From: JACCTU01 sp963769665
GTDB taxonomy: Bacteria; Actinomycetota; Thermoleophilia; Gaiellales; Gaiellaceae
Assembly (NCBI GenBank): GCA_963769665.1
Contig: CAVYMQ010000003.1
Location: 806,001-870,000 of the forward strand
Reading direction: 5' to 3'
DNA: 64,000 nt
Below the pieces are notes generated by a model that had not been told where the DNA came from, ran no database searches, and saw only the letters and a list, made by a program, of their open reading frames with translations. The position numbers and the translations under genes were made by a program. Within the stretch, counting starts at the first letter, position 1; each line of letters starts with the position of its first letter. Below are positions 7,886 to 19,767 of this stretch, piece by piece.

Positions 7886-8997
7886 GCACCGTCGCCTCGC
7901 ATGCGGTTCTGCCGGCCTACGCGCGACAGGACGTGACGATCGTCTCCGGCGAGGGTGCGTGGCTCGTCGACGCGGACGGACGGCGCTATCTCGACTTTCT
8001 CGGCGGGATCGCGGTCGTCGGGCTCGGACATCGGCACCCCGCGCCGCTCGCCGCCGCGCACGCGCAGCTCGACCAGCTCTGGCACGTGTCGAACCTCTAC
8101 TGGACCGAGCCGATGGCACAGCTCGCCGAGCAGCTTTCCGCGCGGTTCGGCGGTGCGCAGTCGTTCTTCTGCAACTCCGGCGCCGAAGCGATCGAGGCCG
8201 CGCTCAAGTACGCGCGCAAGGCGTCGGGCAAGTCGGGAGTCGTCGCGCTCGACGGCTCGTTCCACGGCCGCACGTTCGGCGCGCTCTCCGTCACCGGTCA
8301 GCCCGCGAAGCGCGCCGCGTTCGAGCCGCTCCTTTCCGGCGTCTCGTTCGCGCAGCCGAACGACGTCTTGTCGCTCGAGGCCGCCGTCACCGACGAGGCC
8401 GGCTGCATCCTGCTCGAGCCGGTGCTCGGCGAGGGCGGGATCATCCCGCTCGACTCGCGATTCGTCGAAGCGGCGCGTACGCTCGCGGACGAGGCCGGCG
8501 CGCTGCTCGTCCTCGACGAGGTGCAGACGGGCGTCGGCCGCACGGGCACGTTCTTCGCGTTCGAGCAGCTCGGCGTGCGTCCCGATGCGGTCACGCTCGC
8601 CAAGGGCCTGGCGAACGGATTGCCGATCGGCTGCCTGCTCGTCTCGGATGGTGCGGCCGGCGCATTTGCGCCCGGCGACCACGCGAGTACCTTCGGCGGC
8701 AACCCCGTCGCGTGTGCAGCAGCCGTCGCAGTGTGCGACACAGTCGACGACGAACTGCTCGCAGGCGTGGTCGCGCACGGAGCGACGATCGCCGGCCGAC
8801 TGCCGAACGTCCGCGGGCGCGGGCTGCTGCTCGCCGTCGACACGCAGCGACCGGCGGCAGACGTCGTCGCGGACTGCCTGGAACGCGGGCTGCTCGTCGG
8901 AACGGCAGGCGAGAGCTCCCTGCGGCTGACCCCGCCGCTGACCCTGACCGCCGACGAGCTCGACCACGGGCTCGCGATCCTCGAGGAGGTTTTGTGA
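7882..8997 (+). CDS. argD: Acetylornithine aminotransferase
   Basis: This PLP-dependent class III aminotransferase converts N-acetylglutamate semialdehyde to N-acetylornithine. The 371-residue protein has the family landmarks FLGGIAVVGLGH, CNSGAEAIEAALK, GSFHGRTFGALS, LLVLDEVQTGVGRTG and the PLP-lysine in VTLAKGLANGLPIG. The GTG start overlaps argB by 4 nt. It is followed by a 142-163-bp gap before argR where many actinobacteria have argF; no ornithine carbamoyltransferase is encoded here. Confidence 0.95.
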   Translation: MSTVASHAVLPAYARQDVTIVSGEGAWLVDADGRRYLDFLGGIAVVGLGHRHPAPLAAAHAQLDQLWHVSNLYWTEPMAQLAEQLSARFGGAQSFFCNSGAEAIEAALKYARKASGKSGVVALDGSFHGRTFGALSVTGQPAKRAAFEPLLSGVSFAQPNDVLSLEAAVTDEAGCILLEPVLGEGGIIPLDSRFVEAARTLADEAGALLVLDEVQTGVGRTGTFFAFEQLGVRPDAVTLAKGLANGLPIGCLLVSDGAAGAFAPGDHASTFGGNPVACAAAVAVCDTVDDELLAGVVAHGATIAGRLPNVRGRGLLLAVDTQRPAADVVADCLERGLLVGTAGESSLRLTPPLTLTADELDHGLAILEEVL

Positions 8998-9064
8998 ACC
9001 ACCTGACACCATCATCCGCACTCCCGGCACGCGATCAGACGGCGCGCTGCCGCGTCCTCAGTCG

Positions 9065-9090
9065 CACTCGTATCACTGCGGATACGAGTG
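9065..9090. repeat. Perfect 10-bp inverted repeat ahead of argR
   Basis: CACTCGTATC (9065-9074), a 6-nt spacer ACTGCG and the exact reverse complement GATACGAGTG (9081-9090). It lies in the argD-argR gap. As RNA it is a stable 10-bp hairpin with a hexaloop; no T-run follows, so it is a poor intrinsic terminator. As DNA it could be an operator for argR-G-H. A TTGCAT (9103-9108) just downstream resembles an ARG half-site. Confidence 0.6.
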
Positions 9091-9160
9091 CTCCCTGCGT
9101 CCTTGCATCGCTTGCTGCTCGCGCACCGGGAGCACGGCAATGGCGCCAGGTGGCTCACCC

Positions 9161-9625
9161 ATGAGCAGCAAGTTCGACCGGCAAGGCGCGATCCTCCGGC
9201 TCGTCGACGACCGCAAGCTCGCGACGCAGGCCGAGGTCGCAGAGGCGCTTCGCGACCACGGCTTCGAGGCCGTGCAGACGACCGTCTCGCGCGACATCGC
9301 GCAGCTCGGGCTCGTGAAGGTGCGCGACGAGGACGGCCGGCTCGTCTACGCGCACCCGGGCGCGGGCGACCTCGACCGCCTCAGCGAGCTGACGGCCGCA
9401 CTGCGCCGCTTCGCCGTCGCGCTCGTCCCGACGGGCAACCTGCTCGTGATCACGACGCCGCCGGGCCACGCGAACGCCGTCGCCCGGGTGCTCGACGCTG
9501 CGACGCTCGGCGACGTCGCGGGCACCGTCGCGGGCGACGACACGATCTTCATCGCGGCCAGGGAAGGCGTCACCGGCGCCGACCTCGCCGAACAGCTCCG
9601 ACATCACCTGGAGGGAGAGACATGA
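9161..9625 (+). CDS. argR: Arginine repressor
   Basis: ArgR is the arginine-responsive hexameric repressor of arginine synthesis. From ATG 9161 it is 154 residues, the family length. It has an N-terminal winged helix-turn-helix (KFDRQGAILRLVDDRKLATQ, then VQTTVSRDIAQLGLVKV) and a C-terminal arginine-binding domain with VITTPPGHANAVARVLD and GTVAGDDTIFIAAR. An upstream ATG at 9140 also has an SD-like GGGAG 7 nt ahead and would add seven residues. Its stop overlaps the argG start (ATGA). It probably binds the ARG box at 5047-5066 and may act near 9065-9110 to set its own level. Confidence 0.95.
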   Translation: MSSKFDRQGAILRLVDDRKLATQAEVAEALRDHGFEAVQTTVSRDIAQLGLVKVRDEDGRLVYAHPGAGDLDRLSELTAALRRFAVALVPTGNLLVITTPPGHANAVARVLDAATLGDVAGTVAGDDTIFIAAREGVTGADLAEQLRHHLEGET

Positions 9626-10827
9626 GCCGGACCGCCGTGCTCGCCTATTCGGGCGGGCTCGACACGAGCTGCGCGATCGCGTGGCTCAAGGAGGACTACG
9701 GGTTCGACCAGGTCGTCGCCGTCCTGGTGGACGTCGGCCAGGATGCCGACTTCGAGCCGGCGATCGCTCGCGGGTATGCGGCGGGGGCAAGCGACGTGCT
9801 GCTCGTCGATCGCAAGCGCGAGTTCGCCAACGACCAGGTCGCCAAGGCGCTGCTCGCGAACGCGCTCTACGAGGGCCGCTACCCGCTGGTCTCCGCTCTG
9901 TCGCGGCCGGTGATCGCGGAAGCGGTGGCAGAGGTCGCGCTCGAGCTCGACGCCGAAGCGGTCGTGCACGGCTGCACCGGCAAGGGCAACGACCAGCTTC
10001 GCTTCGAGCTCGCCTTCAAGGCGAAGTACCCCGGCGTGCACGTGATCGCGCCCCTTCGCGACAAGATCTGGACGCGCGACGAGGAGATCGCCTTCGCGGA
10101 GGCCCGCGGGATCCCGGTCGAGGCGAAGGCGGAGAAGCCGTACTCGATCGACGACAACCTCTTCGGTCGCGCGATCGAGGCGGGGATCCTCGAAGACGCG
10201 TGGGTCGCGCCGCCCGAGGACGCGTTTCTGCTCACCTCGCACCCGTCGACGGCTCCCGCGCCGGTCGATGTCGTGATCGCCTTCGACCAAGGCCTGCCTG
10301 TCTCGCTCGACGGTGACGAGCTCGAGCTCCACGAGCTGGTCGCAACGCTGAACCCGCTCGCGGGCGCGTACGGGATCGGGCGGATCGACATGGTCGAGAA
10401 CCGGGCGATCGGGATCAAGAGCCGCGAGCTCTACGAGGCGCCTGCAGCGATCGCGCTGATCGAGGCACATCGGGCGCTCGAGGACGTCGTCCTCACGAAA
10501 GCTGAGGCGATCGCGAAGCGCGAGCTCGAGCCGAAGTGGGCGAAGGTGCTCTACGACGGGCTCTGGTTCAGCCCGGTCCGGCCCGCCTACGACGCGTTCT
10601 TCGCGGCCACGCAGACGCTCGTCACGGGAGAAGTGCGGCTTTCGCTCCAGCCGGGCGCCGCCGTCGTCACGGGGCGTCGTTCGGAGTACGCGCTCTACGC
10701 CGAGACCCTCGCGTCGTACGGCACCGGCGAGACGTTCCCGCACGAGGCATCCGAGGGGTTCATCCGGATCGCCGCGCTCGAGGTCGAGCTCGCCGCCGCA
10801 CGAGAGCGGAGGCTCACGCCCGCATGA
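9622..10827 (+). CDS. argG: Argininosuccinate synthase
   Basis: ArgG joins citrulline and aspartate with ATP to give argininosuccinate. The ATG at 9622 overlaps the argR stop and begins with the nucleotide-binding P-loop-like AYSGGLDTSCAIAWL. The 401-residue protein has further family signatures: HGCTGKGNDQLRFE, KPYSIDDNLFGRAIE and IDMVENRAIGIKSRE. Length is normal. The reading frame remains open upstream of 9622, but that sequence overlaps argR and lacks family similarity. Confidence 0.97.
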   Translation: MSRTAVLAYSGGLDTSCAIAWLKEDYGFDQVVAVLVDVGQDADFEPAIARGYAAGASDVLLVDRKREFANDQVAKALLANALYEGRYPLVSALSRPVIAEAVAEVALELDAEAVVHGCTGKGNDQLRFELAFKAKYPGVHVIAPLRDKIWTRDEEIAFAEARGIPVEAKAEKPYSIDDNLFGRAIEAGILEDAWVAPPEDAFLLTSHPSTAPAPVDVVIAFDQGLPVSLDGDELELHELVATLNPLAGAYGIGRIDMVENRAIGIKSRELYEAPAAIALIEAHRALEDVVLTKAEAIAKRELEPKWAKVLYDGLWFSPVRPAYDAFFAATQTLVTGEVRLSLQPGAAVVTGRRSEYALYAETLASYGTGETFPHEASEGFIRIAALEVELAAARERRLTPA

Positions 10828-12035
10828 CGCTCTGGTCCGGACGCGTCGGAACGGGGCTCGCGCCCGAGGTCGAGGCGCTCCTGCGAGCCGACGACGCCGA
10901 GCTCTTCTTCTACGACATCGAGGCGACGCGGACCCACGCCAAGCGGCTGCTCGCGGCCGGCCTCTTGAGCGGCGACGAGCTGCGGGAGGCGGAGCGGCTG
11001 CTCGACGGGCTCACGTGGGAGCCGGGGGACGAAGACGTGCACACGTTGATCGAGCGCCGGCTCGGCGAGGTCGGGCGGAAGATCCATGCGGGCCGCTCGC
11101 GGAACGACCAGGTCGCGGCAGCGTTCCGCCTGTACGTCGCCGACGCGTGCGCGGAGGCGATCGAGAATGTCGAGCGTTTCGTGCGCGTCCTGCTCGATCG
11201 CGCGGAGCAGGAGGCGGAGACGCCGCTGCCCGGCTACACGCACCTCCAGCGCGCACAGCCCGTGACCGTCGGCCACCACCTGCTCGCGTGGGTCGAGATG
11301 CTCGACCGCGACCGCGCGAGGCTGCGTTTCGCGTGCGCGCAGGCGGCGCCGTCGCCGCTCGGGGCCGCGGCGCTCGCCGGCTCGACGCTGACGATCCCCG
11401 CGCCGGAAGGCGAGACGATGCGGAACTCACTCGACGCCGTTGCCGATCGCGACTTCGCGCTCGATTACCTCTACGCGTGCGCGATGCTCGCGTCGCACCT
11501 CTCGCGGATCGGCGAGGAACTCGTGCTCTGGTCGACGAGCGAGTTCGCGTTCGTGCGACTCCCCGAACGGGCAGCGACGGGCTCGTCCGCAATGCCGCAG
11601 AAGCTGAACCCCGACGTTGCCGAGCTCGTGCGCGGCAAGGCAGGCGCCGCGCTCGGCCGCCTGGCCGGGTTGCTCGCCACCGTGAAGGGACTGCCGCTCG
11701 CGTACAACCGAGACCTGCAGGAGGACAAGCCGCCGGTGTTCGCGGCGAGGCGCGACCTCCGACTGAGCCTCGACGCGCTCGCGGTGCTCGTAGGCGAGCT
11801 GACCTTCGATCACGGCCGCCTCGCCGCGGCGTGCGCGGACCCGCTCCTGCTCGCAACCGACGCCGCGGAGCAGCTCGTCGGCGAAGGCCTGCCGTTCCGC
11901 GACGCTCACGAGCGCGTCGCCGCGAGCGTGCGTGCGGGGACGTTCGAGCCTCCGGCCACTCCGAGCCTGCGTGGTGCGCCGGGACCCGGGGGCGTGCACG
12001 CCGCGCTCGCCGAAGCACGCGCTCGTTTCGGCTAG
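10824..12035 (+). CDS. argH: Argininosuccinate lyase (short C-terminus)
   Basis: ArgH splits argininosuccinate into arginine and fumarate. The ATG overlaps the argG stop (ATGA). The 403-residue protein has LWSGRVGTGLAPEV at the N-terminus, DVHTLIERRLGEVGRKIHAGRSRNDQ-type sequence at about 67-95, the catalytic histidine region GYTHLQRAQPVTVGHH, and the fumarase/aspartase signature GSSAMPQKLNPD. It is about 50-60 residues shorter than typical ArgH, the loss being at the C-terminal end. Its TAG stop shares the tetranucleotide CTAG with the stop of the convergent sulfurtransferase gene. Confidence 0.96.
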   Translation: MTLWSGRVGTGLAPEVEALLRADDAELFFYDIEATRTHAKRLLAAGLLSGDELREAERLLDGLTWEPGDEDVHTLIERRLGEVGRKIHAGRSRNDQVAAAFRLYVADACAEAIENVERFVRVLLDRAEQEAETPLPGYTHLQRAQPVTVGHHLLAWVEMLDRDRARLRFACAQAAPSPLGAAALAGSTLTIPAPEGETMRNSLDAVADRDFALDYLYACAMLASHLSRIGEELVLWSTSEFAFVRLPERAATGSSAMPQKLNPDVAELVRGKAGAALGRLAGLLATVKGLPLAYNRDLQEDKPPVFAARRDLRLSLDALAVLVGELTFDHGRLAAACADPLLLATDAAEQLVGEGLPFRDAHERVAASVRAGTFEPPATPSLRGAPGPGGVHAALAEARARFG

Positions 12036-12736
12036 CCGCGCTCGACCGGCAGTCCGAGCGTCTCCCACTGGCTCCACGAGCCGGGGTACAGCCGCGCGTC
12101 TCGGCTCGCGAGCCAGAGCCGGTGCACGACCGCGCTTGCCGTGACGCCCGAGCCGCAGTAGACGGCGAGCTCGCCGTCCGGGAGGTCGGGCAGCGACTCG
12201 TTCCACGGTGCGTTTCGCGAGCCCGGGATGCGGCCCGGCACCTTGTCGACCGGGTTCTCCTCGCCCCGCCAGCGCGACGGCACCCGTGCGTCGACGACGA
12301 CCAGCTCGTCCCCGCGCTCGAGGATCTCATCCGCGCCGATCGTGTCGCCGCTCCGCTCGCGCGGGACGAAGGTCGTCGGCTCGACCTCCTCCTCGCCTGC
12401 GCGAAGCGCGCCGACCCAGCTCTCGATCCCTCCGAGCAGCACGGCGCAGTCGGCGTGACCGAAGTGTCGGAGCAGCCACCAGAGGCGCTCCGCGCCGCCC
12501 GTGTTCCCGTAAGCGACCACGAACACGCCGTCCTCGATTCCCACCCGTGAGGCCGCGGCGGCGAACCCGCGCGGGCTCGGCAGCGGATGCCGGCCGGCGC
12601 CCTTGACCGAGAGGTCCGACAGGTCGGTATCGACGTCGAGGAAAGCCGCGCCGGGGATGTGCCCCGCCCGGTAGAGCGCGCGTCCTCGGCCCGAGTCGGT
12701 TAGATCCCAGCGGCAGTCGATGAACCGGTAGTTCAC
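12032..12736 (-). CDS. Two-domain rhodanese-type sulfurtransferase (3-mercaptopyruvate type)
   Basis: The 234-residue protein has two rhodanese domains, an inactive N-terminal one (about 1-110) and a catalytic one (about 125-234) whose active-site loop is CGSGVTAS. The CGSGVT form is typical of 3-mercaptopyruvate sulfurtransferase rather than thiosulfate rhodanese (CRxGx[R/T]). ALYRAGHIPGAAFLDVDTDL is the usual N-terminal signature. It starts at GTG 12736 with a -10-like TACGGT 7 nt upstream, so the transcript may be leaderless. Confidence 0.85.
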   Translation of the reverse strand: MNYRFIDCRWDLTDSGRGRALYRAGHIPGAAFLDVDTDLSDLSVKGAGRHPLPSPRGFAAAASRVGIEDGVFVVAYGNTGGAERLWWLLRHFGHADCAVLLGGIESWVGALRAGEEEVEPTTFVPRERSGDTIGADEILERGDELVVVDARVPSRWRGEENPVDKVPGRIPGSRNAPWNESLPDLPDGELAVYCGSGVTASAVVHRLWLASRDARLYPGSWSQWETLGLPVERG

Positions 12737-12790
12737 GCCCTTGACCGTAGAGCAAGTGACGTGATCGGCCGTCGGCGGCGTAGAAGCACC

Positions 12791-13498
12791 ATGAAACCTC
12801 TACGCACTCTCGTTGCTGCCGCGTTCGTCCTCGCCGTCGCGGCCCTCGCGGGCGTCGCCCAGCCCCAGCAGGCGCGAGGCCAGGAGCCCGACGGCCCCTC
12901 GCGGTCGATCACCGCAGCCGGCGTCGGGACGGTCACGACCGTCCCAGACCGTGCGCACTTCTCGTTCGGGGTCCAGGCTCAATCCCGCACCGCGAGCCAG
13001 GCGCTCGAAGCCGCGGACGCGCAGTTGGCCCGTGTCGTTGCCGCGCTCCGCTCGGCGGGAATCGCCCAGGCCGACATCCAGACCGAGCAGATCTCGCTCT
13101 CGCCGCGCACCTCGGAAGACGGCGTTCAGGTCGTCGGCTACACCGCGATCAGCTCCGTCTCGGTCCGCGTGCGGAACCTCGACCGTGCAGGCCCGGTGGT
13201 CGACGCGGCGGTCGGCGCAGGCGCGAACCAGGTGTACGGCCCGTCGCTCGGCCGCTCGGACCAGGCAACGGTCTACCGCAACGCACTGAAGGCGGCCTAC
13301 GCGGACGCGCGCGCGCGGGCGCAGGCTCTCGCCGAGGCGGCCGGCGTCACGCTCGGCGCGATGACCTCCACGGTCGAGGGCGGCGCGAGCAGCCCGATGC
13401 CACTGGCTGCTGGCCGTGCCGAGGACGCCAAGGCGACGATCGAGCCCGGGACGCAGGAGATCCAGGCGTCGGTCAGCGTGACGTTCGCGGTCTCATAG
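12791..13498 (+). CDS. Exported SIMPL (DUF541) domain protein
   Basis: The ATG at 12791 gives 235 residues with a signal peptide (TLVAAAFVLAVAALAGVAQ). The SIMPL/DUF541 domain follows: SITAAGVGTVTTVPDRAHF, VVGYTAISSVSVRVRNL, AYADARARAQALAEAAGVTLG and the terminal strand IQASVSVTFAV. Family members are periplasmic or surface proteins linked to oxidative stress and, in some, to signalling, but with no defined activity. It is divergent from the sulfurtransferase gene. Confidence 0.85.
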   Translation: MKPLRTLVAAAFVLAVAALAGVAQPQQARGQEPDGPSRSITAAGVGTVTTVPDRAHFSFGVQAQSRTASQALEAADAQLARVVAALRSAGIAQADIQTEQISLSPRTSEDGVQVVGYTAISSVSVRVRNLDRAGPVVDAAVGAGANQVYGPSLGRSDQATVYRNALKAAYADARARAQALAEAAGVTLGAMTSTVEGGASSPMPLAAGRAEDAKATIEPGTQEIQASVSVTFAVS

Positions 13499-13527
13499 TT
13501 GGCGCTGTCTGGCGGGAGGAGTAGGGT
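13499..13527 (+). promoter_or_regulatory. Probable promoter of the gltB leader
   Basis: TTGGCG (13499-13504), 17-bp spacer and TAGGGT (13522-13527) begin at the stop codon of the upstream gene. The predicted start site is near 13534-13538, at the ATG of the mini-ORF. Confidence 0.5.
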
Positions 13528-13537
13528 GAGCGACCTG

Positions 13538-13600
13538 ATGGAACGCCGCACGAAGACGCTGTCGATTACCAACGTCTTTACGCGCGTCCTTACGCGCTAG
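13538..13600 (+). CDS. Putative 20-codon leader peptide upstream of gltB
   Basis: The peptide would be MERRTKTLSITNVFTRVLTR. The ATG lies 10 nt after the -10 TAGGGT, so it could be translated leaderlessly. Alternatively a GTG at 13526 behind the purine-rich GGGAGGAG adds four residues (24 aa). The last codons contain a near-direct repeat (ACGCGC twice) that folds as GCGCGT-CCTT-ACGCGC (13582-13597). The stop codon sits in the stem of the next hairpin. Translation of this ORF would therefore melt downstream RNA structure, as in attenuation. No run of glutamate or glutamine codons is present, so a classic amino-acid attenuator is not evident. Confidence 0.4.
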   Translation: MERRTKTLSITNVFTRVLTR

Positions 13601-13631
13601 CCGGCGCTCACCCTCCCGCCCCGCCGGCTAG
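13597..13631 (+). promoter_or_regulatory. Hairpin in the gltB leader
   Basis: A perfect 10-bp stem, CTAGCCGGCG (13597-13606) with CGCCGGCTAG (13622-13631), encloses a 15-nt pyrimidine-rich loop. The stop codon of the mini-ORF is part of the stem. Loop bases 13614-13620 (TCCCGCC) are also complementary to GGCGGGA at 13645-13651 downstream and at 13511-13517 upstream, so alternative pairings exist. No T-run follows. Confidence 0.55.
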
Positions 13632-13686
13632 GTCATCCGCAACAGGCGGGAAGCTCCTCTTAGACACACCGCTGAAGGGCGCGCCC

Positions 13687-17952
<4,266 letters not shown>

Positions 17953-17983
17953 ACGGGGAGGCGGGGCGATCCCGCCTCCCCGT
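17953..17983. terminator. Bidirectional hairpin between convergent gltB and amtB
   Basis: Directly after the gltB stop, ACGGGGAGGCGGG pairs perfectly with CCCGCCTCCCCGT around a 5-nt loop (GCGAT): 13 bp, and 14 counting the next G-C pair. There is no T-run, but the stem ends both convergent transcription units. Confidence 0.75.
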
Positions 17984-17991
17984 CGATTCGA

Positions 17992-19410
17992 TCAGGAGCC
18001 TTCGAGCGCCGGCTCGGCGTGCGGGTGCGGATGCGCGTGCGCCGGCGCACTCCGCGCGTGCGCGAGCCCCAGGTGGCCGTGGCTCTCGGTGCCGTAGCCG
18101 CCGGGGACCGGGATGTAGAACTCGGGATAGCCCCACATGCCGTGCTCGGACACGTCGAGGCCCGCAGTCTCGACCTCGGGCTCGACGCGGATCCCGAAGG
18201 TCTTCTTCATCGCCCAGAGCGCGCCGAACGAGGCGCTGAACGTGAAGATCCCTACCGCGAGCAGCCCGAGCGCCTGCACGCCGAGCTGGTGGAAGCTCCC
18301 CGTGTACACGAGCCCTCCCGTGCCGGTCGCCAGGTTGTCGGCGAGCGCGGGCACGGCGAAGATCCCCGTCGCGAGCGTGCCCCAGACGCCGGCGAGGCCG
18401 TGCACGGAGACGGCTCCGATCGGGTCGTCGACCCGGAGCCGCTCCACGCCGAGCACGCCGAGCACTGCGATCGAGCCGGCGACGGCGCCGATCACGATCG
18501 CCGCCCACGGCGCGACGAAGCCGCACGCCGCGGTGATCGCGACGAGCGCGGCGATCACGCCGTTCAGCATCATCGAGAGGTCGGGCTTCTTGATCACGAT
18601 CCACGACACTGCGACGGCGCCGAGCGCGCCCGCAGCGGCTGCGACGTTCGTCGTCAGCGCGACGTACGCGAAGTAGCCGAGCTTGTCACCGGTGACGACG
18701 CCGAGCGTGGAGCCCGGATTGAAGCCGAACCAGCCGAACCAGAGGATGATCACGCCGAGCGTGACGAATGCCATGTTGTGGCCGGGGATCGCGTTCGGCT
18801 TGCCGTCGGCGCCGAACTTCCCGATCCGCGGACCGAGCAGCAGCGCACCTGCGAGCGCCGCGAGCGCGCCCTGGTAGTGCACGACCGTCGAACCGGCGAA
18901 GTCCTGCATGCCGCGCGCGAACAGCCAGCCGTCCGGGTGCCAGATCCAGTGCGAGACGACCGAGTAGATGAACGTGAAGACCACGCCGAACGCGAAGTAC
19001 ACCCAGAGCTTCGTGCGCTCGGCCATCGCGCCCCAGACGATCGCCAGCGCGACCGCTGCGAACACGACCTGGAAGAGGTAGCCGGCGCCGGCCGGAATCG
19101 TGGCGAACCAGCTGAACGGGGAGGCGCCGATTGCGAGCAACTCGTCGACCGACGGGACGAACCCCGAGCCCCCGACGATCGCGTTGCCTCCGTCGCCGAA
19201 CGCGAGCCCGTAGCCGACGAGGTAGTAGACGATCGAGGCGATCCCGAGCACGAGGACGTTCTTCGCCGCGACGTGCCCGACGTTCTTCATGCGCGTCAGC
19301 CCTGCCTCGAGGAACGCGAACCCGGCCTGCATGAACATCACGAGGATCGCCGCGATCACGACCCAGATCGTGCTCGTGGCGATCACGAGCTCCTTGTTGG
19401 TGAGCGTCAT
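17992..19410 (-). CDS. amtB: Ammonium transporter, Amt family
   Basis: The 472-residue integral membrane protein has about 11 helices, no long signal peptide and Amt hallmarks: FMQAGFAFLEAGLTR near the N-terminus, the YHFAGSTVVH-like DFAGSTVVHYQGALAAL, LWFGWFGFNPGS, and NGVIAALVAITAACGFV. The C-terminal tail is His-rich (AHAHPHPHAEP), an unusual extension that could bind metal. Start at ATG 19410 overlaps the glnK stop by 4 nt. It is the last gene of glnA-glnK-amtB, so the neighbouring PII protein is its likely gatekeeper. Confidence 0.96.
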   Translation of the reverse strand: MTLTNKELVIATSTIWVVIAAILVMFMQAGFAFLEAGLTRMKNVGHVAAKNVLVLGIASIVYYLVGYGLAFGDGGNAIVGGSGFVPSVDELLAIGASPFSWFATIPAGAGYLFQVVFAAVALAIVWGAMAERTKLWVYFAFGVVFTFIYSVVSHWIWHPDGWLFARGMQDFAGSTVVHYQGALAALAGALLLGPRIGKFGADGKPNAIPGHNMAFVTLGVIILWFGWFGFNPGSTLGVVTGDKLGYFAYVALTTNVAAAAGALGAVAVSWIVIKKPDLSMMLNGVIAALVAITAACGFVAPWAAIVIGAVAGSIAVLGVLGVERLRVDDPIGAVSVHGLAGVWGTLATGIFAVPALADNLATGTGGLVYTGSFHQLGVQALGLLAVGIFTFSASFGALWAMKKTFGIRVEPEVETAGLDVSEHGMWGYPEFYIPVPGGYGTESHGHLGLAHARSAPAHAHPHPHAEPALEGS

Positions 19411-19757
19411 GCGACCTCGACCTCCTCCAGGCTGCTGCCGGTCCGGTTGTGGATGACGTTCGCGACGGTCGTTGTCCACACGAGCCCGTCGCCGGACTCG
19501 TTGCCGCTGCGCGCGGCGTCGGCGGCGGCCGCGACCACGGCCTCTGCGATCTCGTCGGGAACGACGAACGTGAGCAGTGCCTTCGGCAGGAACCGCGACT
19601 CGAACACGCGGCCGCGGTACTCGTGCGTGATGCCCCGCTCACGTCCGTGCCCGATCGCCTCGACGACCGTGACACCCACGTGACCGGTCTCCTCCTCGAC
19701 CGCGTCGATCACCGTCTCGACTCGCTCGCGGATGACAACTGCTTCGACTTTGATCAT
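19407..19757 (-). CDS. glnK: Divergent PII nitrogen regulatory protein (GlnK-like)
   Basis: The 116-residue PII protein carries the T-loop region GHGRERGITHEYRGRVF and the FLPKALLTFVV strand. PII proteins bind ATP/ADP and 2-oxoglutarate and gate AmtB, encoded immediately downstream. Against E. coli GlnB numbering: Tyr51, the uridylylation (or adenylylation) residue, is Phe; Gln39, which contacts 2-oxoglutarate/Mg, is Glu; Lys90 is Leu; Arg101 is His; Arg103 and Tyr46 remain. It is therefore probably not covalently modified at position 51 and may have altered ligand binding. It starts 11 nt after glnA in the same operon. Confidence 0.88.
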   Translation of the reverse strand: MIKVEAVVIRERVETVIDAVEEETGHVGVTVVEAIGHGRERGITHEYRGRVFESRFLPKALLTFVVPDEIAEAVVAAAADAARSGNESGDGLVWTTTVANVIHNRTGSSLEEVEVA

Positions 19758-19767
19758 GGCTTCGCGC

